From Monocercomonoides exilis (taxonomy: Eukaryota > Preaxostyla > Oxymonadida > Polymastigidae), in assembly GCA_001643675.2 (NCBI GenBank), contig LSRY02000018.1, positions 1-64,000 of the forward strand: DNA of 64,000 bases, given 5' to 3'. Numbering within the stretch: position 1 is the first letter of the stretch; each line of letters opens with the position of its first letter. The notes beneath the pieces were generated by a model, which searched no databases, was not told where the DNA came from, and saw only the letters and a list, made by a program, of their open reading frames with translations. The position numbers and the translations under genes are program-made. Shown in pieces: positions 1 through 11,401 of this stretch.

Positions 1-733
1 TTCTGTTCAACGCATCCGAATGAGGATCACTGATGAGAGAAATATTTGTATCGTTTATTCTGATTTGAACTTCTTCTGTTTTCCTGTATTTTTTCCTTGA
101 ATAATGACATTTCTTGTTTATCAGTTCTGACAAAAAAATATTCACAATATCGTCTTCAAATTTTGCATTGATATGTTCAGCAGTTTCAAGCCCCAATTCT
201 TGTACAAATGTTTACGATCCTATCAGTCAATTCTTAACAAACTTCTTCAAGAACATTTCCGAAATGTCAGTTTCCCTAATGGCACAGTTTCTTTGAATAT
301 GAATGCATGAATATGATTGAACTTCAAATTTCTGTCTGAGTGAAGAAATTTTATTTTTATCTTTATGAATATAATAGAATGAACGACAAAATAACATGTC
401 AAGAAAATTGTGTTATTATCAAAGATCATGGCAATTTGGGCATGAATTGTTTTTGTTTTGTTCAGCACAACTTGATCAAAAATACAAATTAGAATAGGAA
501 AATAAAGTTTTTTGGATCGCGCAAAATGCACAAGTTATTTGTATATTTCTGATCAAAAATCACTTAAAAATATTTTTTCCTATTTTCATTTTCTATTCAT
601 CTTAGTGAAAGAGGTTAAGAACAGCTCTGAATTCATTATTTGAAATTTCATAATTTTGTATTTTCATTATTTTTAACTATCTTCAATCAATATTTATTTC
701 TTGCTGATAAAATTGAAGAAAAGATATTTTTCT
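1..733. other. AT-rich flank, no gene resolved
   Basis: Only short open frames (60-94 codons) occur on both strands and none shows a recognisable motif. Part of it may be upstream exon or promoter sequence of the USP locus that follows, since a tract ending in TTTATCAG near position 123 looks like a 3' splice site. I cannot support a gene here. Confidence 0.4.
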
Positions 734-3700
734 ATGTTCAATATTGGAAGAAAACATCATGGAATGAGTAGGAAGTCAATTAAAGCAGACGTTGACAGCA
801 TCGAAGAATTGCTTCGTAATATGCCATATGATAGAGCCTTGCTTGTGTTTACGAAGTTCGTGAATGAAAACGATTTAGGCAAATTGCTTTGTTTTGATTG
901 CATGAAATCACCTCTTTGTTTGTTTTTTTATTGTAATGATTCTAAATTTTTTTTCATCATTTTCCTTTGCGAGAACATTTTTTTCCTTATTTATAAATTT
1001 ATCTTTCTTTCGAAAACTTCTTTGAAGCACCTCTCACGTGTCTTGTGAAAGAATTGAAGTTTGCGTTCAATGATGCTTCTGCTCCCATCAAGAATAAGAT
1101 GATTATTGCATTAACAGAAAATTATACACAAAAGGAATTACGAAATGAACACGGATACAATATAGAAATATCCTTATATGATGATGCTAATTGGATTCAA
1201 CAAAGAAAAAGGAAACTGCTTCCGAAAGAAAATACATTTTGAAGAAGTGAAATAAATGAAGATTTCAGTAAGGAATTCTTGCTCAGTTTTGATGAAGAAA
1301 GCGACACATCATCGAGCAGGAGATATGACGAAGAAGATAAAAGAAAAGAAACATTTTCATTTTACCCTCTTCATGTTCAGTCTTCTTCTTCATCGTTGAC
1401 TTCATTTCCTTCTCCTTTCTCATCTCCGCCTTCCATCTCACCTGACTCTCCTTTCAACACATTTCCTTTATCCTCATTCGTTCCTTTTTCTTCAGAAAAA
1501 ATTTCTTCATCTTTAGCTCATTCTTCATCAAGTGCTTCTCTTCCTTTACCATCCACTTCAACACTTTTTCATGAGCCTTCTCTAACAGAGAAAAAACGCA
1601 ACAAATTGCCTGAAAATATTACTTCAAAAAATATTTCGATTCCTTCTTTTTCTGTTCCAGTCTCATCAGTTGCATCTCCACTGGGAAATACATCAACAAT
1701 CTCATTTTCTTCAATCACTTCGAGTTCTTCATTCATTCATTCAACATTGCCACAATTGAAGAATAATACTGATCAATCAATGATGTCAAAGTTTCCGTCA
1801 TCATCAAATGATAATAACTCTTCGGCTTCAAATCCTTCTCAGCCATTGTTATCTTCTTCATTGCATTGCTCCTCTTCTTCTTCCTCACCCAACTCCTTCA
1901 CCAACATCTCCTCTTTCCCCATCATTTCCGTACCCGATGTCTCTTCTCCACCATCTTCATCCCCTTTCCCCGCATCCCTTGAACGCAATTCATCTTCTTC
2001 CTCTTCTTCTTCTTCACTTGGAACACCACTTATCTTCTCCTCATCATTATCTGCTTCAGTTGATCGCTCATTTCCTCCGCCTAACGTGAGCAATATTAAC
2101 TCTGAAGATGATCTTTCCAATGTATCATATCATTCTCATGCGAACACTTCTTCATTGAAAAATGAGATCAATTCTACTTGCTCCTCATCCTCTCCTTTTG
2201 CATCAGCTTCCTCAGCAACAACAACTTCAGCTCAGCCTTCTTCTCTGTCTCCTTCCTCATCACCGGCTGCAGAAGATGTTTCAACTTCAACTTCTATCCA
2301 AGCATTATCAACTTCTGCACTTCCTCCTTTGCCTCTGTTATCATCATCTTCCTCTTCCTCTTCCTCATTATCCTTTTCTTCCTCTTCTTCTTCTTCTCCT
2401 CCTCCTTCTTTTAATTCTATTACTAATTATTCATTTATCACTTCATCATCTTCTTCTGTATCCTCCTCCTCCTCTTCTTGTTCCCCTTCACCTTCCTCTT
2501 CTTCATTGTAACTTCACTAAACTTTACCATCCACACAAAAAGATCTTATTTCTTCATCTTTTTTCTCTTCTTCTTCTGAACCGCCTCACACTTCTTCATC
2601 ATCTTCCTCTTTTTCTTCCTCTTCCTCTCCCTCTCCCTCTTCCTCTTCCTCTTCCTCTTCCTCTTCCTCTTCCTCTTCCTCTTCCTCTTCCTCTTCCTTT
2701 TCCTCTTCCTCTTCCTCTTCCTCTTCCTCTTCCTCTTCCTCTTCCTCTTCCTCTCCCTCTCCCTCTCCCTCTTCCTCTTCCTCTTCCTCTTCCTCTTCCT
2801 CTTCCTCTTCCTCTTCCTCATCTCCCTCATCTCCCTCATCTCCCTCCCCTCCCTCCTCTCCCTTTTCAGCAACTGAAGACGGTTCATTTCATTTATCAGA
2901 ATGTTCTATGAAGACTCCATTCCAAAATGAAAAATCCACAAGAACCTCTCAAACAGTAATTCAAGAATCACTTTTTGCGTTCTCTTCTTCCCCAACTTCA
3001 GTAGCATTCACAGCATCTTCTCCTTTTGATTCAAATTCTTCATCACCTTCAGGAAACTCACCACAATCATCACTACTGTTTTTAAACGCGAAAAATTCAA
3101 CATCTTACGCATATCATAATTTTTCTTTGTCCTCTCTGCAGAATTCTCCATCATTTGCTCCAGAACAATCATCTTTCTCACAACCACCAACTGTCCCAAT
3201 AGAAAAGACAATTTCTCCATCTTCTTCAATTGATAGAATAGTTGATTATCTTAATAATTTTCATTTTGAAGCTGAAGAAAATATTGAAAAAAGAAAGAAA
3301 GATTCAAACGAACTATTAAAACCTTTTTTCATATACACTCAAACTGGATGATGAAATCGAAGAGAAATCACGTTCATGTGTGTTGCAACAATTGGAGTCG
3401 AAAAGAGGGCTTGTGAACACAGGAAGTGTCTGTTCATTATCTTCTGTTTGTCAATGTTTCGCTGCACTTGACATTAACAGCAATCAAGTTGCAATGATGA
3501 ACGATGAACAAGCAGAGTTCATTCAATTATTCGAAATGCTCCGGAAGTCAAAAAAGAACAGCAAAGTTTGGAATGGAACAGCTATATGGAACTTTTACGA
3601 ATTGAAAATAGGACCAAGAAATGTGGCACAAAAACTGACTGATGTTTTTGATCAAATGTTGGATATGTTGTCTGAAAAAAAGAATAAAATCTATCATATG

Positions 3701-4303
3701 TTTTCAATCTTCAGCCAAAACGTTCGTAAATGCATTCATTGTGAAAATTTCTTAGTCTCGAATCGTGAAACGAGGTATTATTTCACAATAAATGGATCTG
3801 ACATTATCGGAGGCCTGTAAAAATTACTAAAAAACATTAATCTTATCACAGAACAACGAAATCGAAGGTGTAATAGGTGTGAAACGGACAAACCCTGTAT
3901 TCCTTTCGTGCGTTTTGTATCATTTCCAGATATTCTTACAATTAATCATAATGTCAATGAATCTTTCAGGGTTGTCGCACCTCCAAAATCGATTGTGTTT
4001 GTTGAAAAGGGACCGGGACCGAATGACATGGAAATAAAAAACCCATTTAAGTTCAAGGAAGAAAGGGATCTGATTTTGAAGGATATTGAGCGATCTATCG
4101 TTTATGATTTGGTTGGTTGCATAATTCACTCAACAGCAATATACGAGCAAGGTCATTTTATTGCGATTGTCAAAAAGGATGTGAATAGACCGTCATATTC
4201 TTCAATTTTTTTGGAGTGCAATGATAATAGCGTGTCAGAAATAATTCCAGACAAATGGGAGGAATACTGGATTTTAATGTCACAAGAAAATTGGAAACCT
4301 TAA
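734..4303 (+). pseudogene. Ubiquitin-specific protease (USP, C19) locus with in-frame stops
   Basis: A USP would cleave ubiquitin from substrates with a Cys-His-Asp/Asn triad. The Cys box is at about 3407-3465 (GLVNTGSVCSLSSVCQCF, with the oxyanion Asn and catalytic Cys). A finger CxxC lies at about 3730 (KCIHCE) and a second Cys-rich knuckle at about 3865-3896. The His box is at about 4105-4170 (YDLVGCIIHS, then QGHFIAIVK), followed by ECNDNSVSEI. The N-terminal half is Ser-rich (1279-3340). A first intron is likely from about 885 (GTTTTGATT) to about 1050. The frame is interrupted by TGA at 1240, TAA at 2509 and 2518, a one-base frameshift near 3325-3345, and TAA at 3818. The 3818 stop sits inside the finger region with homology on both sides, where Gln would fit. 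No splice choice I tried restores all of it. It is either a recently decayed USP gene or one needing recoding or sequence correction. An AATAAA-like signal follows the terminal TAA. Confidence 0.6.
2599..2860 (+). repeat. (TCTTCC)n-type hexamer repeat encoding poly-Ser
   Basis: A long run of TCTTCC units with occasional TCTCCC variants lies inside the Ser-rich part of the USP locus. In the sense frame it gives almost pure Ser. The antisense frame gives an Arg/Lys/Glu repeat that is a shadow. Such tracts slip easily in replication and in assembly, so exact length is uncertain. Confidence 0.85.
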
Positions 4304-5024
4304 CTTTCTTTTTATAATAAAGTCATGTGACATATTTCACACTTCAAATTTTTTGCTAATGCTTGTTTTTTCTCACTTCAGTTTTTGTAACAAAAATTAA
4401 TAAAAAAAAAAAAAAGAAATAGAAAAAAAGAAATTCATTTGAATCATTCGATAAAAATAACAAAAAGTTAATTATTAAATAATTAAAAATAAATAAAAAA
4501 AAACAAAAAAAAATAAAATTAAATAGAATATTCAAAATTAATGATCTTAAAAAAACCAAATTATTTGTGCATTTTGGTCAACATTGAAAGTCGCATATTC
4601 TATGCTTAATGAGCTGATAGTTTAATATAATGATGTTTTGAGCAAAAATTTGAAATGCCAAAAACGCCATGATCTTTTCAATTAATAAATTTTTTTGAAA
4701 AAATATAAGATAAATCAATTTTCAAATATTTCGTTCAGTTGATGATAATTGCCTTTGTAATTTAATGTGAAAGAAATGCTATTGAATTGCCAATAATCTT
4801 CGCAAGCGTCATCTTCGTATTCTTCTTTTTCCTTTCGATTTATTATTTTTTAATTTTTTCCCGCAATTTTCGTCATGGTTGTAATAATGTCTTTTTTGTA
4901 TAAGTTTCATTTGTTGCATAATAGTGTTATCATCTTCTCAACAGGAGATGAGCGGAAGATGGAGCTGCTTGAATAGATCAAAACCAAAGACACGAGCTAA
5001 TCGAACAGCAGTTCATCGGAACTC
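4304..5024. other. Intergenic, AT-rich
   Basis: Poly(A)-rich and poly(T)-rich sequence with no frame that looks coding. It includes the AATAAA-like downstream region of the USP locus and presumably the upstream region of the 5.0 kb block. Confidence 0.5.
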
Positions 5025-6390
5025 GTGAATTTGATATTATGTTTGAAACAGGTTCTTCCAGAGATTCATGCTCTGAGGGTCCTGAAGAAAGGAAAGAAGA
5101 GGGGCAAGAGGAAGGCAATGGAACAGGTTTGGGAAAACGAGGAAGTGGAAGGAGCAACAGAAAAAGAGATTGAGAACGAAAAAGAGGGGCAGAAAAAAAA
5201 GAAAAGAAAAGAAAAGAAACAGAAACAGAAAAATTTCACAAAGGCACAGATGGTTGAGGAGTCTAAATGGAAGGATGAAGCAAAAGGATTTATCATTAAT
5301 TCCAGTCACAAATCTTATTCAGCTGAAGTAGATGCGATTTGAGGAAACAAAGAACAAAAACTTGGACAAGATCTGCCATCTGCAATCGCTCCTGAAGGAG
5401 AAGAAGAATGAGGAACAAGGAATAAGAGTCCTGAGGAAAGGAGGAGAGGAATGGCGTCAAGAGTGTCTGTGGTTTAAAGGATGTTTGACAAGCGGGACGA
5501 GGCAGATGACAAAGAGGAGAAGGTCAACATCTTCCATATGCACTTTATGCGAAGAATACTCAGCATGTTAACTGCGATTTCTCTTCTCTTGTGCTTGCCC
5601 CACAGCCTTCGTCCGATCCACAGCACGCTATGAATTTGTTCCAGAGGCAACAGCAGCAAGAGCAGGAGCGGACCGCTGAGATTCCTCAGGTTAGCAGCGA
5701 TTGCGCGCTGTATATTTTGTGTGCGGTGCGGTACGTGGACACGAACCTCTTCTATGTGCTAAACGAGAACTGGATTGTTTATGACGGCAGACTCTCTGTC
5801 GATGAGAAGTGGGCGACGAACGACCTGCTCATTTTAGGTGCGGACCACCTTGCAAAGTTCTTAAACCTGCACTGTTATCCGCGCAGCCTGGGAGGATACA
5901 ACAGAAGAGAATGTGTAAGCTTCGTGAGGTTATATTTGAGTCACAACACGCAGACCAGTTACTGATGAATGTGGAAGAAGCAGCAAAGGAAGAGGGGGAA
6001 ATGGAAACATCAGTGGGATCAATTTGTCTGCGTTGGATTCTTCGCTGTTTGTGTCAAATGGGGCAGAAACGCTGACAAAAAAGAATGTCATACGGCCAAA
6101 GAAGATTGCGATCAAAAAAAAGACATAATTTATATCATTGGAGGAGTTTGGAGAAGAGTCGAAGTTGAGCGAGCGCAGAGCAGCAAGCTTTGCAAGAACA
6201 GCAAGTGAATACAGCAATAATCGCGGAAATTGAGTTTTTCCATTCAATGTTGCCAGATTTCTCGAAGAAGAGATAAGTCAGGAAAGCGGAGATGGTGAAG
6301 GAGGTTGAGGAGATTCTTAACTCAGCGAGAGAAAAGAAAAGAGTTCCAGACGGATCTGCTTTTGCAATGGAGAAGATATGAAGCGATGAG
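5025..6390 (+). CDS. Unresolved exon block, unknown protein
   Basis: The plus strand is purine-rich and coding-like but no single frame runs through. The best segment is about 5553-5962, a Gln-rich lead followed by a folded-looking stretch around LYILCAVRYVDTNLFYVLN, WIVYDGRLS and LAKFLNLHCYPRSLGG, ending at TGA 5963. Further on, a frame ending in LLLQWRRYEAM runs to about 6390, where GTGTGAGTTG fits the local 5' splice pattern and would join the next block. A Lys/Glu-rich segment occupies 5025-5342. I do not recognise the protein. Either introns were missed or the gene is damaged. Because purine-rich sequence looks protein-like in several frames, exact exons are uncertain. Confidence 0.3.
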
Positions 6391-6522
6391 GTGTGAGTTG
6401 AAATTTTCCTTTTATTATAACAAAGAATTATTATGTATTTATTTTTAAATATATTTTTTTCAATTTTTGAAATTTTCAGAACTTTTTTCCATCATTTGTT
6501 ATGAACTTCATCTTTTTTATGT

Positions 6523-7150
6523 GTGTTGACAGCAACGTCCATTTTGTGAATGTGCTTATTTTCAATCTTCATCGATTTTTTTGTTTGGGCCACCTCTGCA
6601 TGAAAATCACCGATTCATTCAATCTTTCCAGTCAGATTGGACTCATTCAAACAATTGCTAATAAGCTCTGTACAAGATACGATGAAGGTGCTATTCCTGA
6701 CTTGATAATGTTTGTCATATTTTTATCTTATTGTTATTATTGTTTTTATCATATTTCTTGTTTTTCTATTTTAAACTTTTTCAAACTCTTATTTTAATTT
6801 TTTTCTATTAATTGATACGTAAACATATGAACAACCTCTTTTCATGTTTTTTATACAGCTTCTTTTTCTTTGATTGGGCGACGCGTCTCTTCCACAGTCG
6901 CTTCACATCATTTCTATCATCATTGGAGTCAGAGCTGATGAAAAAGACTGAACCGGGAACCCTCTTCTGTTCATTTGGCTTCTACTATTGTCATTGTGTT
7001 GCAGCTGACTGTTCATTCCACATGAAACCAGACTTCCTCTTCTCACAGACCACTAAACATTTCTTCTCTTCGTCATCAATGCCTTCTTCTTCTTCTTCCT
7101 TCTCAAATCAGTCATACACAAGCAGCTTTGTTGTTTCCATGATCGAGTAA
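6523..7150 (+). CDS. Spliced exon pair of unknown protein
   Basis: Two exons join in frame. The first runs to about 6707 and contains NVHFVNVLIFNLHRFFCLGH, then a stretch ending DEGAIPDL. The intron at about 6708-6858 starts GTTTGTCATA and ends TTATACAG. The second exon begins FFFFDWATRLF and contains Cys/His-rich FYYCHCVAADCSFH before a Ser-rich end at about 7146. The upstream junction at about 6391-6530 (GTGTGAGTTG...GTTGACAG) also keeps frame. GTAAGTCATG at about 7149 may be a further donor. No family is recognised. It is probably one gene with the 5.0-6.4 kb and 7.2-8.0 kb blocks. Confidence 0.4.
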
Positions 7151-7155
7151 GTCAT

Positions 7156-7985
7156 GTGCGCTTCTCAAAAAGCAGGAATTATCTCCTCTTTCCAATAAAA
7201 GTTCTCCTCTTTCAATGTCACTCCTTATCTTCTGTGAATGACACTTCATTCAAACACCACAGATCTCCTTCTCCTCCTCTCTTCTTTCTCACTTTGCCTC
7301 AAAAAAATGATTTCAGCTTCCGCCAAATGCTCTCTTTCCTCAAATATCCTCAATAGATAGAACATCTTTTTTGTGAAACATCACAAGCACAAATGAAGCT
7401 ACCACGAGCCATCAATATGTGGATTTTTGCAGATCTTCAACATCTTCCAACTCATCCCAACGTTCTTCTTTTTTACAAGAACCTCCTTCCACCAAAAGAA
7501 CATCAATGAACTGATCGCTCAATTCTTCCCATCGTATTCATATGTTTTCACGCCTGAAGCGCATTCCTTAATCAATAACGTCGTCTCTTCCTTCCTCTCT
7601 CCAAACTTTGCACCACCGCTGCTGGGCGTTTCAAGCACAGGTATTTATTAACAAAAAGACAATAGACAGAAAAATGGAGTCTTTTGTATCATTTATTTTA
7701 TATAGCTAACAGCAGCGTCGGATGATGAGTTGAAGAAATTATTGTTCCCATATAAGATATTCATTAATGAAATGGAGGTTATTTAGAGAAAGAAGGAGGA
7801 AGAGAGAAGGAGAGAGAAAAAGTGAAAAAGAAGGAAGAGAAATTGAAAAGACTGAAGATGAAGACAAAGAGATGTGGAGCAATGCAGATGAAATATCAAC
7901 ACTTTCTTCTTCAGCCTCTTCTTCTACGCCAAATTCTGTTCTGAAGCTGTTCTTGCATCAAATCATCGCTTCTGCCACTCCTTAG
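7156..7985 (+). CDS. Further unresolved exon fragments
   Basis: Three coding-like pieces lie here. About 7170-7356 contains SFRQMLSFLKYPQ and ends at TAG. About 7433-7645 starts after a TTTTTGCAG acceptor, contains NELIAQFFPSYSYVFTP and ends near a GTATTTATTA donor. About 7710-7985 is Lys/Glu-rich then Ser-rich. Connections between them are not frame-consistent with the splice sites I could find, so indels, missed introns or decay are all possible. Function unknown. Confidence 0.3.
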
Positions 7986-8146
7986 CTCCAATCAGCGAAA
8001 ACGAGAGCCTTCGGCATTTGGTTTCAGATTATTCCAATGACAGACGATTTGACAGAAGAATGTGTGTTTCCGGTGTGCGAATGTTTATGAGATAGAAACA
8101 GACAAATGAAGTAGAACAGGCATAGTCATAGAAATAAGCGTTATCA

Positions 8147-11100
8147 TTGACATCAATACGGAAATCATCATCATCATCATCATATTTTTCTTCATCTTCC
8201 TCTTCATCCGTACAGTCAGAAGTGAATTCATCACAAGAAATAGCAGAAAAAGCAGAAATTGATGAAATCATCGAAGAATTCAAAAGAATACATGCGCCGC
8301 GTCTGCATCTTCCTGTGAACCTTCCGCCACAAGAAGCAACTCTGCAGAATCCATCTTATGTGCCTCGAAGACAAAGACAGAGAAAAAGCAATCAAAATTC
8401 AACACAAACCTTTTTGACACATTCAATTGCTGGTGTTGGCACAGGAACAGGCACATCTCCTTCTTCATTGTCCAATGAATCTTTTCTTTCTCTTCCTCAA
8501 TCATCTCATTCAACTTCTTCTTCCTCCTCTTCATCTTCCTCATCTTCTCCAGCAGTAACTGACCTCTCTCTCCATCCAAAACCACCTCATCGTTCTGAAA
8601 TTGCTATGGCTCGCCGCATAAGAGCAATGCATCCACTCCTCCGCCGACGCTATCTCAACCGCTGTGCACAAGTGGCTGCTGCTGCTGGTGCTTCACGTTG
8701 TTCTTCTTCTTCCTCTTCTTCCTCCTCCTCCTCTTCTTCTTCCTCGTTGCTTCGCTCTTCTAGAAACAGATTTCTGACAAGCGAAGAGCAGCAGATAAGG
8801 AGGATGAGGCAGCAGTTCGGAAGAAGAAGGAAAATGCAATATTTTGTTTTCCCACCAGATGTGTTTGAGGCGCTGCCGCTGTTTGCAGAGTTTCGGATGG
8901 TGGAGCGATATGCGGAGAATCTGGAGAAGAGGAAAAGAGAAAGAGAGAGAGAGCGAAGGAACGAGAGAAGAGAGGAGAGAAGAATAAGAGAAATGAATCA
9001 AATGAGGAAGGCATTGAAATCCACAAATGACAGAGATAACAATGATGATGAAAAAGAAAATAAAGTGAAAGCAAAAGAAAACGAGAATTATTCACTGATC
9101 AGAAGAAATTCTTTAAAGGAACCGAAGTAAAATGAAGAAAGCGAATGCCTTTACGACAGCTCCATCATCAGTGATGAAGAAGAGAGAAGAGAGAAGAGGT
9201 ACAAACGGAGAGAGAAACAGAGGTTGATGCGAAGGTATTATCAGGCGCTTGAGCATCAACGTGATTCTGTTGTGAACGAAGTGCTTTTGATGGTCAGACC
9301 AAACTTGCTGCTTTCTCCGACGCCGATTGATGAATCTATAAAAAGATCAGGAATGAGTGGGAATGCTGCAAAAAATGAAGGAGATGATAAAGAATGTGAG
9401 AAAGAAGAGAAAGAAGCAACAAATTCTGGAAATGGAAATGGAAACAGGGAAGAAGTTGAAGGCGATGAAGATTGCACGAAAGATGAGGAGGAGAAAGAAG
9501 AAAATGATGATTCAAACAACGACGAAAACGAAGAAGTGATTTTGGAGGATTCAATGAACATCCCCAAAGAAGCTGCTTCAAAAGCAAAGACAATAAAAAA
9601 GAAGCAGAAAAGAATACAAACGCAAAAGAATCAATAAGAAACGGCAAAAAAGACGAAACGCATTCAGATGAGCCAAAACCAGAGCCTTTTTCATAACAAT
9701 CCAAGCAAAAACAGAAGCAGCAGCAGTAACAGAACAACAATTCCGTCTCCAACGCTATCACATTCTCCACAGCCTAAACAATATTCTTCCGGAGGAGGTG
9801 ACTTTGGAACGATTCACTTTCCTCGAAGAAAGCGAATGAACTGTGGATGGAGAGGGGTTGGAAGGAGGGAGTTGATTGTGAACAGCAAAAAGATGTATAT
9901 GGGGATTGGAGTGAAAGGTGCATTAACGATATCTCTGTCACCTGCTGTTGGAGGTGGAGGAGAAGGGGTGACGTTGGCTGTGATTGGAATGAAGGATTTG
10001 AACAAAGAAGTGACAAGGGCGATGCAAGATGAGTTTCAGAATGAGAAAGGGAAGGTGGACGATGAAGAAGCGAAGATCATATTTTGTTCATTGGAATCTG
10101 ATGATCAGAGAGAAAAACTGCTTCGACTGATGAAACTGAAGGAAATACAAAAGAAGAAAGAAGAGCGGGAGCGCAGGAAAATGGAGAAAGAAGTAAAAGA
10201 GAAGAATCTGTTTAGCAGCATCCAAGGAATACTACAACCACACCTTGAGACAGGCACGCCAACCAACCAGAAAGAGAGCAAAATGACAAGCGATGTGCAG
10301 CAAGAGGCGAAAGAAAGTCAAACGCCAATTTTGACAAGAGAGCGGAAATTGGACTGCATGCTGAATGACCTCGCAAATTCTGACCTGGAAGATTTGAGCG
10401 ATGAACTGGATGTGCCCTACCGTTATGTGCGTATCAAAAGCGAGGAAAATGGGCAATTTGTGTGGAAGATGCGAAAAGAGCCTGTGTATGCAGCAGTCGA
10501 CGCGAGGCAGACAAGAACGCGGTTGGATCTGATGAGTGCGCTGAAGAGTGGGCTGTGGCAAAGCCGGGCGGAGCTGAGAAGAGGAAGGAGGATGAAGTGG
10601 AGGGGCTGGTGGACACACAAAGAGGAAGCAGAGGTGACACACAGAAAGGGAAGGAAAGGAGCAGGGAAAGGATCACCTCTGCTGTTTCAGAAGGAGAAAG
10701 GGACAAGAACATTCAGTCTGAGCAGTGTGCCTGGGAAAAGAGATACGTTGTGTTTCTCAAAGTTGGAATCTTTCTTCACATCGCAGAATTCAATGGTGAT
10801 GAATCTGATGCAGAAATACCCTGCCCTCAATTTGGTTGCGCCTTTTGATTCAACTGCAGAATTTGACGCAAATTCAAACATTGCTCTTCATCCTCTTTCT
10901 CACTGAACTTCATCACTTGTCAATTCTTCCTTGTTTATGAACATCCAACAGCAATCTTCTTTTTCTCTCAGAACATCTTTATCTCCTTCACTGCAGTCCC
11001 AAGCTAAACTTCTATCTTCTGCTAGTCTTGCTGATCCTGGTTCTCTTTCTCTGCTATCCCTGCCTTCCGTAACTTCTTCGTCTTCTCTTTCACCATCGTT

Positions 11101-11401
11101 ATCTTCTGCTCCTTCTCTTTCATTCAGCTCCCGTCAAATTCATCATCAGGCCTCGTCTTTCATTCCTACTCAGAAAGACGAAAGAAATATTTATTCAGAC
11201 ATAGAATTTCAACCAACCTAACACAGCAACGGAAATGATTCTAAATCCTATCGAGAAAAGCTGATCAAAAGGCATGCAATCTACAAGAAATTCTATTTTG
11301 GCCATTTCGTTTTAAGATTGAAAGAATTCACAGAAAACAGAAGGAGCAGGGCAAAAATGATATTTGGTATGAACGAGTTCCAAAAAATAACCTTCAATTG
11401 A
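8147..11401 (+). pseudogene. Long Ser/Glu/Arg-rich reading frame with in-frame TAA and TGA
   Basis: One plus-strand frame stays coding-like for over 900 codons. It has Ser runs (8500-8560, 8700-8750), a basic helix-rich segment around YFVFPPDVFEALPLFAEF, acidic stretches (9360-9540), a Gly-rich patch around 9930-9970, and a Ser-rich end. It is broken by TAA at 9128 and 9635 and by TGA at 10904. The same frame then continues through TAA at 11219 to TGA at 11399. About 60 stops would be expected by chance in 920 codons, so the frame itself is real. Frame-neutral GT-AG pairs could remove two stops (9127-9159, 33 nt; 9536-9667, 132 nt), but both lack the AT-richness of other introns here. An overlapping frame at 10462-10848 is also coding-like, so a frameshift is possible. 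No family recognised. Confidence 0.4.

Noticed and set aside
2508-2542. A second 35-nt GT-AG segment over the paired TAA codons.
   Set aside because: Splicing it out breaks the Ser frame within a few codons.
2162-2911. A 249-codon Leu/Pro-rich plus frame and a 113-codon Lys/Arg-rich minus frame.
   Set aside because: Both are frame shadows of the TCTTCC repeat in the Ser-rich USP region.
3817-3851. A 35-nt GT-AG segment with TACTAA that looks like a tiny intron at the USP stop.
   Set aside because: Removing it throws the downstream frame into stops, while reading through keeps the USP finger region aligned.
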